DNA of 64,000 nucleotides, taken from assembly GCF_045679555.1 (NCBI RefSeq), contig NC_092110.1:847501-911500 (forward strand), read 5' to 3'. Source of the stretch: Salvelinus alpinus (lineage: Eukaryota > Chordata > Actinopteri > Salmoniformes > Salmonidae). A model generated the notes under the pieces. It was not told the origin of the DNA, made no database searches, and saw only the letters and a list, made by a program, of their open reading frames with translations. A program made the translations under genes and the position numbers. This document shows positions 33,003 to 46,051 of the stretch, one piece after another; position 1 is the first letter of the stretch, and every line of letters starts with the position of its first letter.

Positions 33003-33660
33003 TTACATGCTGACTAGACTGGGCAAGCACGTGCGTCTGCATGCGCCATCGCGCGCATGTTGATTTTGTCCATTCACACCAGACGCGATCAGGACACGCA
33101 GGTTGAAATATCAAAGCGAACTCTGAACCAACTATATTAATTTGAGTACACGTCGAAACGCATGAAACATTCATGGCCATTTTGCTAGCTTTCTCTTACT
33201 CACTAATTTGTCCTGGGATATAAACATTGAGTTGTTATTTTACCTGATATGCACAAGGTCCTCTACTCTACAATTAATCCACAGATAAAATGGTAAACTG
33301 AATTCGTTTCTAGTAATCTCTCCTCCTTCAGTCTTTTTCTTCTTCTTCTTTGGACTTCATATGGCGGTTGGCAACCAACTTTAAGGTGCATTATCACCAC
33401 CGACTGGAGTGTGGAAATCAGTTCAGCTTTCGATCACCCACATGGGTATATGCTCCTAAAAACCAATGACGAGATGGGAGAGGCGGGACTTGCAGTGTGT
33501 CAAGCGTCAAAAATATAACCAAGTTTAGCACTTGGCTATGCAGATGCTCGTTGAGATGAGCACAGTTTGGATGACATTATTGGATAACATGAATGTGTAC
33601 ATTTATTTTGCAATGCTCCTGCACCTAACTTGAGCGGTGTGGTCAGCATGTTAATCTCAT
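33003..33660 (-). repeat. Dispersed repeat A, copy 2 (inverse orientation)
   Basis: Inverse complement of 9056-9770: CACACCAGACGCGATCAGGA, GTTGGCAACCAACTTTAAGG and ATCACCCACATGGGTATA all pair with copy 1. Left ACATGCTGACTAGAC and right GTGTGGTCAGCATGTTAA give a short inverted terminal motif. No coding sequence. Confidence 0.75.
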
Positions 33661-33772
33661 AGATATGACCTCACTACCATCTAGTAATCATGCTCTGAGA
33701 AACGTAATTGTTTATAATGTTGGAAAATGAAAACATTTTAACTTCAAAAAGTTTGTTTTGATTGAGGAAGTA

Positions 33773-35286
33773 CAGTGCATTCGGAAAGTATTCTTGACGT
33801 TTTCCACATTTTGTTACGTTACAGCCTTATTCCAAAATGTATTGAATAGTTTTTTCCCCCTCATCAATCAACACACAATAACCCATAATGAAAAAGCAAA
33901 AACAGTTTTTTATAAATTTGTGCAAATTTATTTAAAAAACCCGGAAATATCACATTTACATAGGTATTTAGACCCTTTACTTAGTACTTTTTTGAAGCAC
34001 CTTTGGCAGCGATTACAGGCTCGAGTCTTCCTGGGTATGACGCTCCAAGCTTGGCACACCTGTATTTGGGAAGTTTCTCCCGTTCTTCTCTGCAGATCCT
34101 CTAAAGCTCTGTCAGGTTGGATGGGGAGCGTCACTGGATAGCTATTTTCAGGTCTTTCCAGAGATGATAGATCGGGTTCAAGTCCGGGATCTGGCTGGGC
34201 CACTCAAGGACATTCAGAGACTTGTCGCGAAGCCACACGTGCGTTGTCTCGGCTGTGTGCTTAGGGTCGTTGTCCCATTGATTCTTTGACCCAGTCTGAG
34301 GTCCTGAGCGCTCTGGAGCAGGTTTTCATCAAGGATCTCTCTGTACTTTGCTCCATTCATCTTTCTCTTGATCCTGACTAGTCTCCCAGTCTCTGCCGCT
34401 GAAAAATATCCCCACAGCATGATGCTGCCACCACCATGCTTCACCGTAGGGATTGTGTCAGGTTTCCTCCAGGTTTCCTCCAGACATTTCCTGGCATTCA
34501 GGCCAGAGAGTTCAATCTTGGTTTCATCAGACCAGAGAATCTGGTTTCTCATGGTGTAATAGTCCTTTAGGTGCCTTTGGAAAACTCCAACCGGGCTTTC
34601 ATGTGCCTTTTACTGAGGAGTGGCTTCCCGTCTGTCCACTCTACCATAAAGGCCTGATTGGTGGAGTGCTGCAGTGATGGTTGTCCTTCTGAAAGGTTCT
34701 CCCATCTCCACAGAGGAACTCTGGAGCTCTGTCAGTGACAATCGGGTTTTTGGTCTCGTCCCTGACCAAGGCCCTGCTCCCCTGATTGCTCAGTTTGGCC
34801 AGGCGGCCAGAGTCTTTGTGGTTCCAAACTTCTTCCATTTAAGACTTATGGAGGCCAATGTGTTCTTGGGGACCTTCAATGCTGCAGAAATTTTTTGGTA
34901 CCCTTCCCCAGATCTGTACCTTGACACAATCCTGTCTCAGAGCTCTACGGACAATTCCTTCGACCTCATGGCTGAGATGCACTGTCAACCGTGGGACCTT
35001 AAATATGTCCAATCAATTGAATTTACCACAGGTGGACTCCAATCAAGTTTTAGAAACAGGATGTACCTGAGCTCAATTTCAAGTCTCATAGCAAGGGTCT
35101 GAAAACTTATGTAAATAAGATATTTATGTTTTTAGTTTTTATAAATTTGCAAACATTTCTACAAAACTCTTTTTGCTTTGTCATTATTGGGTATTGTGTG
35201 TAGATTGATGAGGAAAACAATAATTTAATCAATTTTAGAATAACGCTGTAATGTAACAAAATGTGGAAAAAGGGGTCTGAATACAG
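33773..35286 (-). mobile_element. Tc1-type element, about 1.5 kb
   Basis: Left end CAGTGCATTCGGAAAGTATT follows TA (33771-33772). The right end GGGGTCTGAATACAGTACTT is decayed. The same family is complete at both ends at 39474-40704. The transposase is read on the minus strand. Confidence 0.88.
33928..34969 (-). pseudogene. Tc1-type transposase, many lesions
   Basis: ATG at 34969 (MRSKELSVEL, then an in-frame TGA). A helix-turn-helix region (GYQKISAALKVPKNT) is followed by several frame changes, and then the catalytic piece [20 protein letters not shown] and [20 protein letters not shown]. The 3' part with the second Asp and Glu is shifted and poorly preserved (33928-34203). The first Asp block is intact, but the whole is inactive. 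Confidence 0.82.
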
Positions 35287-35600
35287 TACTTTGGTTTCAG
35301 AATTTTTATGCCTACATTAATTGCATTCCTTCACAAGTAACAAAGCAAGTGAGAGATGTCTTTATATGGCATATCTTAAAAGGGATGGATCATGGGATAC
35401 TGAATGACACAAAGTATTCCTTGACTGTATAACGCTAAATTAAATTATGAGTAAGTTTGGAGTGTGTATTACTCATATGCTTAAACTCCCATACCAGTAG
35501 AAATCCACTTTTTTTATTTGATTTGATGACCAGAGCTTACCCATGATGTTGCACAAAGATGTAAGTGAATTGTTCATCGTTTTAGTCAATGCATGATATA

Positions 35601-36297
35601 CACTACATGGCCAAAAGTATTTCAACACCCCTTCAAATTAGTGGATTCGGCTATTTCAGCCACACCTGTTGCTGACAGGTGTATACAATCAAGCACACAG
35701 CCATGCAATCTCCATAGGCTAACAATGGTAGTAGGATGGCCTTACTGAAGAGCCTTACTAAAAATTGTCTGTCCTCAGTTGCAACACTCACTACCGAGTT
35801 CCAATCTGTCTCTCGAAGCAACACAAGAACTGTTCATCGGGAGCTTCATGTAATGGGTTTCCGTGGCCGAGCAGCCTCATCCTACGCAATGCCAAGCATC
35901 GGCTGGAGTGGTGTAAAGCTCGCCACCATAGGACTCTGGTGCAGTAAAAACGTGTCATCTGGAGTGATGAATCACGCTTCACCATCTGGCAGTCCAACGA
36001 ACGAATCTGGGTTTGGCGGATGCCAAAAGAACGCTACCTGCCCAAATGCATAGAGCCAACTGTAAAGTTTGTTGGAGGATGAATGATAGTCTGGGGCTGT
36101 TTTTCGTGGTTAGGGCTAGGCCCCTTAGTTCCAATGAAAGAAAATCTTAATGCTACAGCATACAATGAGATTCTAGACGATTCTGTGCTTCCAACTTTGT
36201 TGTTACAGTTTGGGAAGGCCCTTTCCTGTTTCAGGATGACAATGCCCCCGTGCACAAAGAGAGGTCGCCAAAGAAATGGTTTGTCGAGAGAGAGTCC
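35601..36297 (+). pseudogene. Tc1-type element, left part with transposase
   Basis: Left end CACTACATGGCCAAAAGTAT follows TA (35599-35600). The transposase (ATG at about 35736, MALLKSLTKNC) has an HTH-region remnant, TEFQSVSRSNTRTVHRELH, then [25 protein letters not shown] codons in a shifted frame, and a stop near 36081. The copy is split by element Y at 36298 and resumes at 37708. Related to the Tc1 at 59152-60308. Confidence 0.85.
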
Positions 36298-37707
36298 TGT
36301 CGTGTCTTTGGCTATGCCAGATTAATTGCTATGACATGCTATTCTATAAAATCATTTCTCCGTAATTAATATTACCTGATTGAACTAATCATGTAAATGT
36401 AATTAACTAGAGAGGGACACCACGAAAGAATATTTATAGAGCTGTTATCTTCAGAATAAACTCTTAAAGATTTAGTAATATTTTACATCCATAGCAGTGA
36501 CATTAATCGTCATTTTATTCAGTCTCATCTGAAAGTTGTAAATCCTTGGTTATCTGCAAGAATCCTGGCTAACAAGTTGAATCAGCAATACAAAATTGGG
36601 TTTAATTATTTATTTACTAAATACCTAACTAATCACACAGAATCACACATACACAATTAAATCATAACTTGATTACAAATTGCCGTCATAAAGGAAAACG
36701 TCCCTAGCGGGCGGAATAGATATGACAGCTTGTTACACAAAGGGAAGGGGCTGAGTTTTAGTGAAAGAGCGGGAGACTGGGACAGAGGCGAGGCTGTGCT
36801 ATCGTAAATACAGTATCTTATGCATTCTAAATTACCGCCCATTTGGAAAAGGAAAATGCAATAAATATTTACTCTGAGCTGCGCTTCAGTAGGTTGGTGG
36901 TAGATGGAAGACCGTATCGCCAACCCGAGTCCTCTGTCCTTTGAAGAATGTCTCTGGTGGTCACTGGATATGTGGTAACGTCGTTGTGTAGTAGACGGGA
37001 TACTCTGATTGTCCTTCCTAACCTGCGTTTGTAGCAGCTGTTGCTAACTCAACGGCTAGGAGGTATCACTTCTGTAGTGAATATGAGTTCAAAGTTCATA
37101 CCATTCACAACCAAAGTCCATGCTGATGTTGGCTTAGTTCTGTAGTTATTATCTGAACCATTCTGACATCGGATCGTCATCCTAATGTACCCGGAACAGG
37201 AAGTTATATTTTTGTCAATGGCTTTATATAGTGGAGGGAGAGGGGTGTGTCTGAAAAGTTTGTAACCCATGTCTCTTCACAGGGGCGGGCCACTGGTTGA
37301 GCGGAGGCCCAAACTTATGAAAACCCAAATCTCTCATTTGGAAGCTAAAATTACATTTCACAAATAATTTCATATTCAAACATTTCAATTAAACAACAAT
37401 TCCATGTGAATCAGATACCTCTGATGTTTAGACTTTCCACAGTAGAGTTTATGTCATTCTATCATTGATGAGAATGTGTCAGAGGGCAACCGAACTGACA
37501 TAATATACCTTAAGTACCACCGCATATGTTCAGTTGGTCGGATTACCAGAATATAGTTAATTTCCCCCCAACTTCTGATGTTCCCAGAATCTCTATGTTA
37601 ACCAAAGGGGCTTTCTAATGTCACCTCAGTAGGGAAGAGGAACGGGGGAAGGGGGAAAGAGGTATTTATGACTGTCATAAACCTACCCCCAGGCCAACGT
37701 CATGACA
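36298..37707 (-). mobile_element. TIR element Y, copy 2, inside a Tc1 transposase
   Basis: Inverse-orientation copy of 13227-14618. Left TGTCGTGTCTTTGGCTATGC and right CCAACGTCATGACA (inverse complement TGTCATGACGTTGG) define the TIRs. On both sides the Tc1 frame is present. AGTCCTG occurs at both junctions, but overlaps the TIR start, so the target duplication length (4-7 bp) is uncertain. No transposase inside. Confidence 0.78.
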
Positions 37708-37978
37708 GTCCTGACCTCACCCCCATCGAACACCTTTGGGATGAATTGGAACACAGACTGCGAGCCAGGCCTAACTTCCCAACATCAGTGCCCGACCTCA
37801 ATAATGCTCTTGTGGCTGAATGGAAGCAAGTCCCCGCAGCAATGTTCCAACATCTAGTGGAAAGCCTTCCCAGAAGAGTGGAGGCTGTTATAGCAGCAAA
37901 AGGGGGGCCAACTCTGTATTAATGCCTAAGATTTTGGAATGAGATGTTAGACGAGCAGGTGTCCACATACTTTTGTGT
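37708..37978 (+). pseudogene. Tc1-type element, right part of transposase
   Basis: Continues the copy at 35601: SPDLTPIEHLWDELEHRLRA with the catalytic Glu, then LVAEWKQVPAAMFQHLVESL and AAKGGPTLY with stop at 37920-37922. The right TIR (CACATACTTTTGTGTA) stops short of the expected end near 37978. Confidence 0.87.
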
Positions 37979-39471
37979 ATTTGGGCTTGAAGTGCCAAAT
38001 CTGAATGTGTGATGTTTTCGTGAGTCTTTTGTGTCTATTCTTATGAGATAATGTGCAAATTATTTTCAGCCTACGTTTCGTTTAGGGCTGGGTTTTATTT
38101 AAAACTTGCCACCCACCAGCATGGCAATGTTAATTAGTCAGAAACACCTGATACAAAGTTCTTCCCATTCGCGAGTTGGCTGAGAGCCAAACACGTTTTC
38201 TCTGTAGCCTAGACTTGGGTTTCCACTAGATAAAACAGCCACAAAGTCAAAATTGACTATATCTTGAAAACAACTTGAGCTTTTTGGTCTTAATTTAAGC
38301 TAAGCGTTAAACTAAGGTTAGCAGTGTGGTTAGGGTTAAGGTGAGAGTTAGATTTAAAATCCGATTATAAGAAGAGAAAAAGTAGAAATAGACAAGGTTC
38401 ATGACTTTGTGGCGGTGTTAACTAGTGACAACCTTATACTTGGGCACCTTGTCATGGAGCAAATTAAAATAGGGAGTGCAAACTAATGTTTTTGCACCTC
38501 CCCCTTTTTACCAGCAAATGATCATAATCCAGTTTCACTTATTGTGTGATATCAAATCAAATCAAATCTGATTGTATTTTAGAACCCTGCTCCCCCAGTC
38601 GCCTCAAGATGAATGGTTTGGACCACTAACGTTTAAGGCAAATTGGTTTTGCATGGCCCGGTGCCCCGGGTTTGCTCATTTTCGACCATCCCATTGATCC
38701 TAAAGAGAACTCTCCACCCAGCCGGTGCACCAGGCCATACAAAATGGACTGGCCCATTGCTCCAAAACGTTCAATAGATAAGCTTCATGTCCACCAGATG
38801 TGTCAAACTCTTTGTGTTCTGGCGGAAGTCATTGTACACGGAGCAGTCCGCAAGTTCATAAAAGTTCCCCATGGTGGGGGTGGCACCATACACAGACCAA
38901 ATGATAATGGCTATTGTGTAGTTAGAGATGAGAAGATACATCTAGAAATATGTCTCCAGTAAGAATGACACTGTGACAATTCGTCACTACTACACTTGGG
39001 TAGTGCGCCCTGTTGGCTAGTTTTCACGAAACCAGCCAACAGAATGGCGTGCAAAATACATATGCACAGAACTGTTCTGTTCATGCCATCATGCACGGCA
39101 AGCTAGTGATTTGAAATCAGTACTCAATATGGAAACAACCAGTTAAATGTATTCATGTTGCTAGAGATGTGTGACAGAGGAATCGACACAAACTATATTA
39201 ATTGTTCTAATGTGCCCTTGTGCGCCAGTCTGCTGGTAGCACAGCCAGTCAGTTTCTATAGGAGAATAACTTAAATATTTTTCTTATTATTAACTTTGGT
39301 TAAACAGGGCAAAAATGATACGGCAAAACGCCTGTGAATCTGGTGGACATATGTCACTAGGCTATCTATATTACCGGAGCTTATATTCTTTCTATTTCTA
39401 TGGCGGATTCGCAGCCTCAATTTAGATAGTGTATTGATATGAAGCTGCGCAGTTTACATAATGCATTGATA
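37979..39471. other. Spacer; short TCAAA tail at 38551
   Basis: ATCAAATCAAATCAAATC at about 38551-38569 looks like the inverse of the (TTTGA)n LINE tail at 19910-19930, perhaps a severely truncated LINE end. A 96-codon ORF at 38672-38962 has no family motif. Nothing else recognised. Confidence 0.4.
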
Positions 39472-39473
39472 TA

Positions 39474-40704
39474 CAGTGCATTCGGATAGTACTGACTTTT
39501 ACACATTTTGTTACGTTACAGCCTCATTCTAAAATTGTTAAATTATTTGTTTTCTCATCAATCTATACTCAATACCCCATAATGACAAAGTGAAAACAGG
39601 TTTTTTCCCACATTTCTAAAAAAATAAAAAACAGAAATACCTTATTTACGTAAGAATTCAGACCCTTTGCTATGAGACTCGAAATTGAGCTCAGGTGCAT
39701 CCTGTTTCCATTGATCATCCTTGAGATGTTTCTATAACTTGATTAGAGTCCACCTGTGGTAAATTCAATTGATTGGACCTGATTTGGAAAGGCACACACC
39801 TGTTTATATAAGGTCCCGCAGCTGACTGCATGTCAGAGCAAAAACCAAGCCATGAGGTCGAAGGAGTTGTATCGAGGCACAGATCTGGGGAAGGGTACCA
39901 AAACATTTCTGCAGCATTGAAGGTCCCCAAGAACACAGTGGCCTCAATAATTATTAAATGGAAGAAGTTTGGAACTACCAAGACTCTTCCTAGAGCTGGC
40001 TGCCCGGACAAATTGAGCAACTGTGGGAGAAGTATCTTGGTCAGGGAGGTGACCAAGAACCCGATGGTCACTCTGTCAGAGTTCCAGAATTCCTTTGGGT
40101 AGATGGGAGAACCTTCCAGAAAGACAACCATCTCTGCAGCACTCCACCAATCAGGCCTTTATGGTAGAGTGGCTACTTCTCGGTAAAAGGCACATGACAG
40201 CCCGCTTGGAGTTTGCCAAAAGGCACCTAAAGGACTCTGAACATGAGAAAAAATATTCTCTGGTCTGATGAAACCAAGATTGAACTCTTTGGCCTGAATG
40301 CCAAGCGTCACGTCTAGAGGAAACCTGACACCATCCCTACGATGAAGTATGATGGTGGCAGCATCATGCTGTGGGTTTTTATCAACTGCAGGGACTGGGA
40401 GACTAGTCAGGATCGAGGGTAAGATGAATGGAGCAAAGTACAAAGAGTTCCTTGATGAAAGGCTGTAATATCCGCCAAATGTGTACTGAGTAAAAGGTTT
40501 GAATACTTATGTAAATGTGATATTTCAGCTTTAAATTTGTTATAAAATTTGTTAACATTTCTAAAAATCAGTTTTTGCTTTGTCATAATGGGGTATTGTG
40601 TGCAGATTGAGGAACAAAAACGATTTAATCCATATTAGAATAAGGCTGTAACATAACAAAATGTGAAAAAAGTCAAGGGGTCTGAATACTTTCTGAATGC
40701 ACTG
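39474..40704 (+). mobile_element. Tc1-type element, 1231 bp, both ends present
   Basis: CAGTGCATTCGGATAGTA at the left and ...TTTCTGAATGCACTG at the right are inverted repeats flanked by TA (39472-39473 and 40705-40706). It is shorter than a full copy because of an internal deletion near 40460. Confidence 0.92.
39830..40465 (+). pseudogene. Tc1-type transposase, C-terminal catalytic part deleted
   Basis: ORF from 39830 (MSEQKPSHEVEGVVSRHRSG) covers the DNA-binding region with GYQNISAALKVPKNTVASII, and stops at 40100-40102. Later frames contain [19 protein letters not shown] and GGSIMLWVF-like codons with the first catalytic Asp. The sequence then jumps from LDERL directly to the 3' UTR, so the second Asp and the Glu are gone. 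A non-autonomous deletion derivative. Confidence 0.85.
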
Positions 40705-40706
40705 TA

Positions 40707-43114
40707 TAGCTTGCTTGCTGAAATGATGAGAGAACAAAGAATATAGCTTAGAATAACTTTATGTATCTATGTACCATGTGTTCATTCATGAACAATATAT
40801 CTATCTTTGTGTATGAACTGTATATTTTTAAAGTGTGTGTCACTTTTGAGTTGAGTTGTTTGGCCTTTGGGATTGGCCTCTTGCGCTCCTCTCCCATTAG
40901 CCCTCCCCTATCTCACTTGAGCTGCATGCGTGTGTATGTTTGTGTAACTCTCCACACTATCTCTGAACATGCCACATAGGCATAGCCAGGAAAGCAGCTG
41001 CTGTCTCGATAAACGCAATAAACACATCAACATTGCGAATTTCCTCCCTCCTCGCCTATTAAACCCATGGCTGCCAAGAGATAATTCTATTAACAAGGAC
41101 ATCGTAAATAAAGTGAGATTGAATTGGATTATCGATGAAGGACGGAACAGTGCTGACATTTTGGTCATGACTCGTGATGAGGTCCTTGGGTTTAGGTGAT
41201 AACCATCACACAGGAAATGGTAGAGCTGCTGATGATAGCGGGAAAAAAGGAACATGGCACAGAAATAATCTTTAGTGGTACCAGCTTTATTACGACACGT
41301 TACTAAAACATTGTTCATTTTGACAAAAAGAGTTTACAAGAGTCAGCAATTGAGACACAATAGGTAGCATATAGTACCTGCTGCAAGCGACAAGACAAAA
41401 AAAGCACATACAATGACTATTTTCAAGCTGCCTTGCTTGAAATAATCATAGACCCCAATGGTACGTAGGTACAAGCGCCTGGAATGTGTCATGTTGGATT
41501 TACGTCAAGCCAACCACGTGTACATTTGATATGTGCAAAATGTACTAGTCAGCTAAACCCAAATGTAACCAGACAGGTTAAGTGAGTGGAATGGAACAAT
41601 CACGTCTGGGAGGATGTCAGCTCTTGGCGACGAGTGTCAGTTTGGCAGACAAGGCATTGCCGTTGGTGATAAACTCGTTTCTCTCCAATGGGTGTCTGGC
41701 GTTCTCTGTCTCTTGTCAGAGCCCATGACTTAATCACATTCCCTCAAATTAACCCGCTGTGTGTGTGTTTCTGTTTGTATGTTCAGGTGGAGGGACAAGG
41801 TGGAGGCCCTTTGAAATGTGTCAAAGAAGTCTAAGGTGAGGGGAGAATGAACAAGGTAGTGAGAGAAAAAAAGGAGGGAGAGGGACTAAGAGAGAGTGGG
41901 TGACTGAGATAAATAAAATAGAGTGTAGATAACTGGCTTGTGATGGAACTCCACATGGGCAATGTCAACAGCAATCATAAAACTTCAGTTATTTTTTGAT
42001 GCCTTAAAAATCAACATTGAACTACATAATTTATCTAAACGGAAACACATTGGCATTTGTACTAATATCATAGGCAAGGCTGTGTCCCAAATGGCACCCT
42101 ATTCTCTATATATTGCACTACTTTTGACCAGAGAGGAGGTATGTGCCTCTGTACTCCCATGCTTCTTTGCAGGAACTTGATTATATGAAACCAAACATCC
42201 TCCCACCACAAGGCAGGGGGCCTTAGGCCGTCTTACCAGACCAGACTTTAGCTACGGCATCTCCAACCTTAAAGCCTAGACAACTTCTTTGGGTGATGTT
42301 CATTAGGGCATGCAATGGAAAACGTTTTGCAACAAAAAACGAAATTGAGAAAAGTTCATGTTCATGTTGTCCCTCCCTGTTTCAGTTGGTTTTCTTATAT
42401 TTGGTGCCTAATCAACACGACCCAGGACTGACACGAGACACGATATGTTTCAACATAGTCATTTCCCTCTGACTAACCACCTTCATTAAATCAATCGCAA
42501 GAGTAAACCGAATTAATCACGTTTGTAATCAAAATCGCATGCCTGTTCCTGTGGAGCCATCTCCAATGTAATTAATGCTATATAATTATGTTTATTTCGT
42601 TAGTGTTTGTGACTAGGGATCAATTTAAAGGGTCTGCATGTTGTTAATTCAATATGCTCTCCCAAAGGCAATTTAAGTGTCTGATTTGCTTGTGTAAGTT
42701 ATATTGGTGGAGCTAGTGAAATCCCTGTTTGTTTTCATTATGAGAGAGTAATAGCTTTTTTTAAAGGGCTGGTTGGGAGTCTACCTTAGTTAACATACAC
42801 ATCTGGATGTCATCCACGACGTGGGTCTATGACAGGAAGTGGCGCTCCAGAACAGGTTTGACGGATAAGGGCTAGATGCATGCGCCAGGTGCATATTAAC
42901 AGAAGCATTAACACACGCATACACACACACGCAGGCACATGTACATAATCACACATGCCTGACAAAGTTTAAAAGCTCAGTGCAATCAGGATCTTCCATA
43001 GGGTCTGACTATCTACATGTAAATGAGAATTTGTTCTCAGTCAACTTACCACGGCATCCCAACTTACCTGCTAAAATAAGGGTTAAATAAATAAACATTA
43101 ACAACAGGTATAAG
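40707..43114. other. Long spacer
   Basis: An ORF at 40969-41199 (76 codons, ...INKDIVNKVRLNWIIDEGRN...) has no family I recognise. About 42905-42960 is a CA-rich microsatellite. About 43017-43105 (AATGAGAATTTGTTCTCAGT...TTAAATAAATAAA) resembles a SINE/LINE 3' tail. The rest is featureless. Confidence 0.4.
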
Positions 43115-43116
43115 TA

Positions 43117-44602
43117 CAGTTGAAGTCGGAAGTTTACATACACTTAGGTTGGAGTCATAAACACATTTTTCAACCACTCCACAAATTTCTTGTTAATTAA
43201 GAAACTATAGTTTTGGCAAGTCAGTTAGGACATCTACTTTGTGCATGACACAAGTAATTTTTACAACAATTGTTTACAGACAGATTATTTAACTTATAAT
43301 TCATTGTATCACAATTTCAGTGTGTCAGAAGTTTACATAGACTAAGTTGACTGTCATGGCTTTAGAAGCTTCTGATGGGCTAATTGACGTCATTTGGAGG
43401 TGTACCTGTGGATGTATTTCAAGGCCTACCTTCAAACTCAGTGCCTCTTTGCTTGACATCATGGGAAAATCTAAATAAATCAAATTGTTGACCTCCAAGT
43501 CGGGTTCATCTTTGGGAGCAATTTCCAAACGCCTGAAGGTACCACATTCATCTGTACAAACAATAGTACGCAAATATAAACACCATGGGACCACGCAGCC
43601 GTCATACCGCTCAGGAAGAAGAAGCGTTCTGTCTCCTAGAGATGAACGTACAGCAAAGGACCTTGTGAAGATGGTGGAGGAAACAGGTACAAAAGTATCA
43701 ATATCCACAGTAAAACGAGTCCTATATCGACATAACACGAAAGGCCGCTCAGCAAGGAAGAAGCCACTGCTCCAAAACCACCATAAAAAAGCCAGACTAC
43801 TTTTTGGAGAAATGTCCTCTGGTCTGATGGAACAAAAATAGAACTGTTTGGCCATAATGACCATCGTTATGTCTGGAGGAAAAAGGGGGAGGCTTGCAAG
43901 CCGAAGAACACCATCCCAACCGTGAAGCACGGGGGTGGCAGCATCATGTTGTGGGGGTGCTTTTCTGCAGGAGGGACTGGTGCACTTCACAAAATAGATG
44001 GCATCATGAGGAATTAAAATTATGTGGATATATTGAAGCAACATCTCAAGACATCAGTCAGGAAGTTAAAGCTTGATCGCAAATGGCTCTTCCAAATGGA
44101 CAATGACCCCAAGCACACTTTCAAAGTTGTGGCAAAATGGCTTAAGGACAACAAAGTCAAGGTATTGGAGTTGCCATCAAAAAGCCCTGACCTCAACCCT
44201 ATCGAACATTTGTGGGCAGAACTGAAAAAGCGTGTGCGAGCAAGGAGGCCTACAAACCTGACTCAGTTACACCATCTCTGTCAGGAGGAATGGGCCAATA
44301 ATTCACCCAACTTATTGTGGGAAGCTTGTGGAAGGCTACCCGAAACGTTTGACCCAAGTTAAACAATTTAAAGACAATGCTACCAAATACTAATTGAGTG
44401 TATGTAAACTTCTGACCCACTTAGAATGTGATGAAAGAAATGGAAGCTGAAAGAAATAATTCTCTACTATTATTCTGACATTTCACATTCTTAAAATAAA
44501 TAGGTGATCCTAACTGAGACAGGGAATGTTTACTAGGATTAAATGTCAGATATTGTGAAAAACTGAGTTTATATGTATTTGGCTAAGGTCCGACTTCAAC
44601 TG
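43117..44602 (+). mobile_element. Tc1 element, 1486 bp, both ends present
   Basis: CAGTTGAAGTCGGAAGTTTA at the left and ...GTCCGACTTCAACTG at the right, flanked by TA (43115-43116 and 44603-44604). Best-preserved outline of the Sleeping-Beauty-like family in this window. Confidence 0.94.
43461..44393 (+). pseudogene. Tc1 transposase (DD34E), several small deletions
   Basis: From ATG 43461 the frame breaks at once (MGKSK followed by TAA). The HTH region is readable ([19 protein letters not shown], then [18 protein letters not shown]). Compared with the relative at 61277-61780, deletions remove the LVRKVQINPRTT block and the block before FGEMSS. The first Asp is present, but its neighbour in WSDE is changed to Gly. 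QMDNDPKH and [14 protein letters not shown] keep the second Asp and Glu 34 residues apart. TAA at 44391-44393 is the family's normal stop. Confidence 0.92.
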
Positions 44603-44604
44603 TA

Positions 44605-45649
44605 GAGGTAGGATTTCTTGCTGATATCATGTTTTTTCAGTGCCATCTCTTTGACATTAGCTAGGTTTCCATCCAATTGGCGACAGATTTTCATGCAAAT
44701 ATTCTAAAATCCATATGAAAACAACATGCGCATTTTCCCACCAGAGATGTGTTTCCAACAAATTGACTTGTTACGGATAAAACAATGTGTGTATTCCCAT
44801 GTACCGAATAAAAAGTTAAATGGGTTTCCATCGCATTTTCAACTCTACTGATGGTCTTGTCCCAAAAAAGTTGCGTTATATAGCGAATGTGTCCACTCTG
44901 GTCTTGGCACGTACTAGCTAATAGCTCGCACTCGCAGATACAGTGCGGGTATAGCCTAAATTATGACATTATTATGGACAAAATAGCAAGATTGTTTTTT
45001 ATTTGTCAAACGGCAGCCAAGCATGAATCATCATGTCACCAGAATAAGACCCTCGATATGTATTGGAAATGAAAAAAACGTTTCCACTGCCATTTCTTGC
45101 ATAATAAATGTTACCGACACAAAAAAATCCCACATTGTCTGGCGTATTGTCGTGTCGACATTTGAAATGTTTACCAACAAATATTATTTTTCCATCAGGC
45201 CTGTCGTGACATTTTTTATATGACATGTACTTTAGTCACATAAAAAGGTTTACTGACACACACACACGAACGACACATTTACAACTGCGCACTGAACATT
45301 CATGAGTACCTTGTCACCAGGTACACTAACACATCAATGAGTTCTGAGAGCTGGGACACATAATAAATACTCAAGCTGTCCTTTCAACTGGCCTTCCTGG
45401 TTAAATAAAGGTGAAATAAAATAAAACACTAAGGTACCTCATAAGAGTACAGACGAAACCTCCTCTCATAGCACAATTCTCATAACACAACCACATTCAT
45501 TTGTTTGATAAAAAATGTAAACGTTACAAGACGAAATGTCACTCTCGAGCTATTACCCTTTGACCGTTTGAGGTGAGTACCCAGTGGGGTGAATGGGGAA
45601 AGGTCAACGGGTCATAGCTGCAGGGAGAGGGGATAGTGTATGTGTGTGT
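44605..45649. other. Spacer with possible dispersed repeats
   Basis: About 44655-45240 (starting GCTAGGTTTCCATCCAATTG) looks like a common salmonid repeat from memory, but I could not pair ends. About 45380-45425 (CTTCCTGGTTAAATAAAGGT) is a SINE/LINE-type tail. No gene. Confidence 0.4.
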
Positions 45650-46051
45650 CAGACCTGGGCTCAAATACATGTATTAGATTTTTGTTATCTGTGTACCGTA
45701 TTTTAGTATTTTTTACTCAAATACAGTACAAATACAGTACTAATATTTTAATGTGTCCCGAATCAACTACTTCTATTGGATAGCCTACTATAAATAGCCT
45801 ACTATTTGAAAGTATTTCCAAATACCTATTTCCAAATACATTATTTCAAATACCAAACAGACCTGGTTGAAATGCATGGTAGTATTTAAATATTTATTTA
45901 CGAAATACATGCAAATACTTTCCAAGGTTATTTCCAAATACATTACAATATTATACTACTTGTGTTTTCGGGAAAAAAATACCAAATGCTTACATCCAAA
46001 TGTCTTTGAAAGTATTTGAAATACCCTAAATAGTATTTGAACATAGGTCTG
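45650..46051. mobile_element. hAT-type MITE, 402 bp
   Basis: Left CAGACCTGGGCTCAAATAC and right GTATTTGAACATAGGTCTG are inverted ends. The flanks GTGTGTGT (45642-45649) and GAGTGTGT (46052-46059) match at 7 of 8 bases, as for an aged 8-bp target duplication. The interior is rich in AAATAC words and has no coding sequence. Confidence 0.75.

Noticed and set aside
40908..41318. 136-codon minus-strand ORF overlapping a 76-codon plus-strand ORF
   Set aside because: Neither has a recognisable domain and they overlap on opposite strands; no splice or composition evidence favours either.
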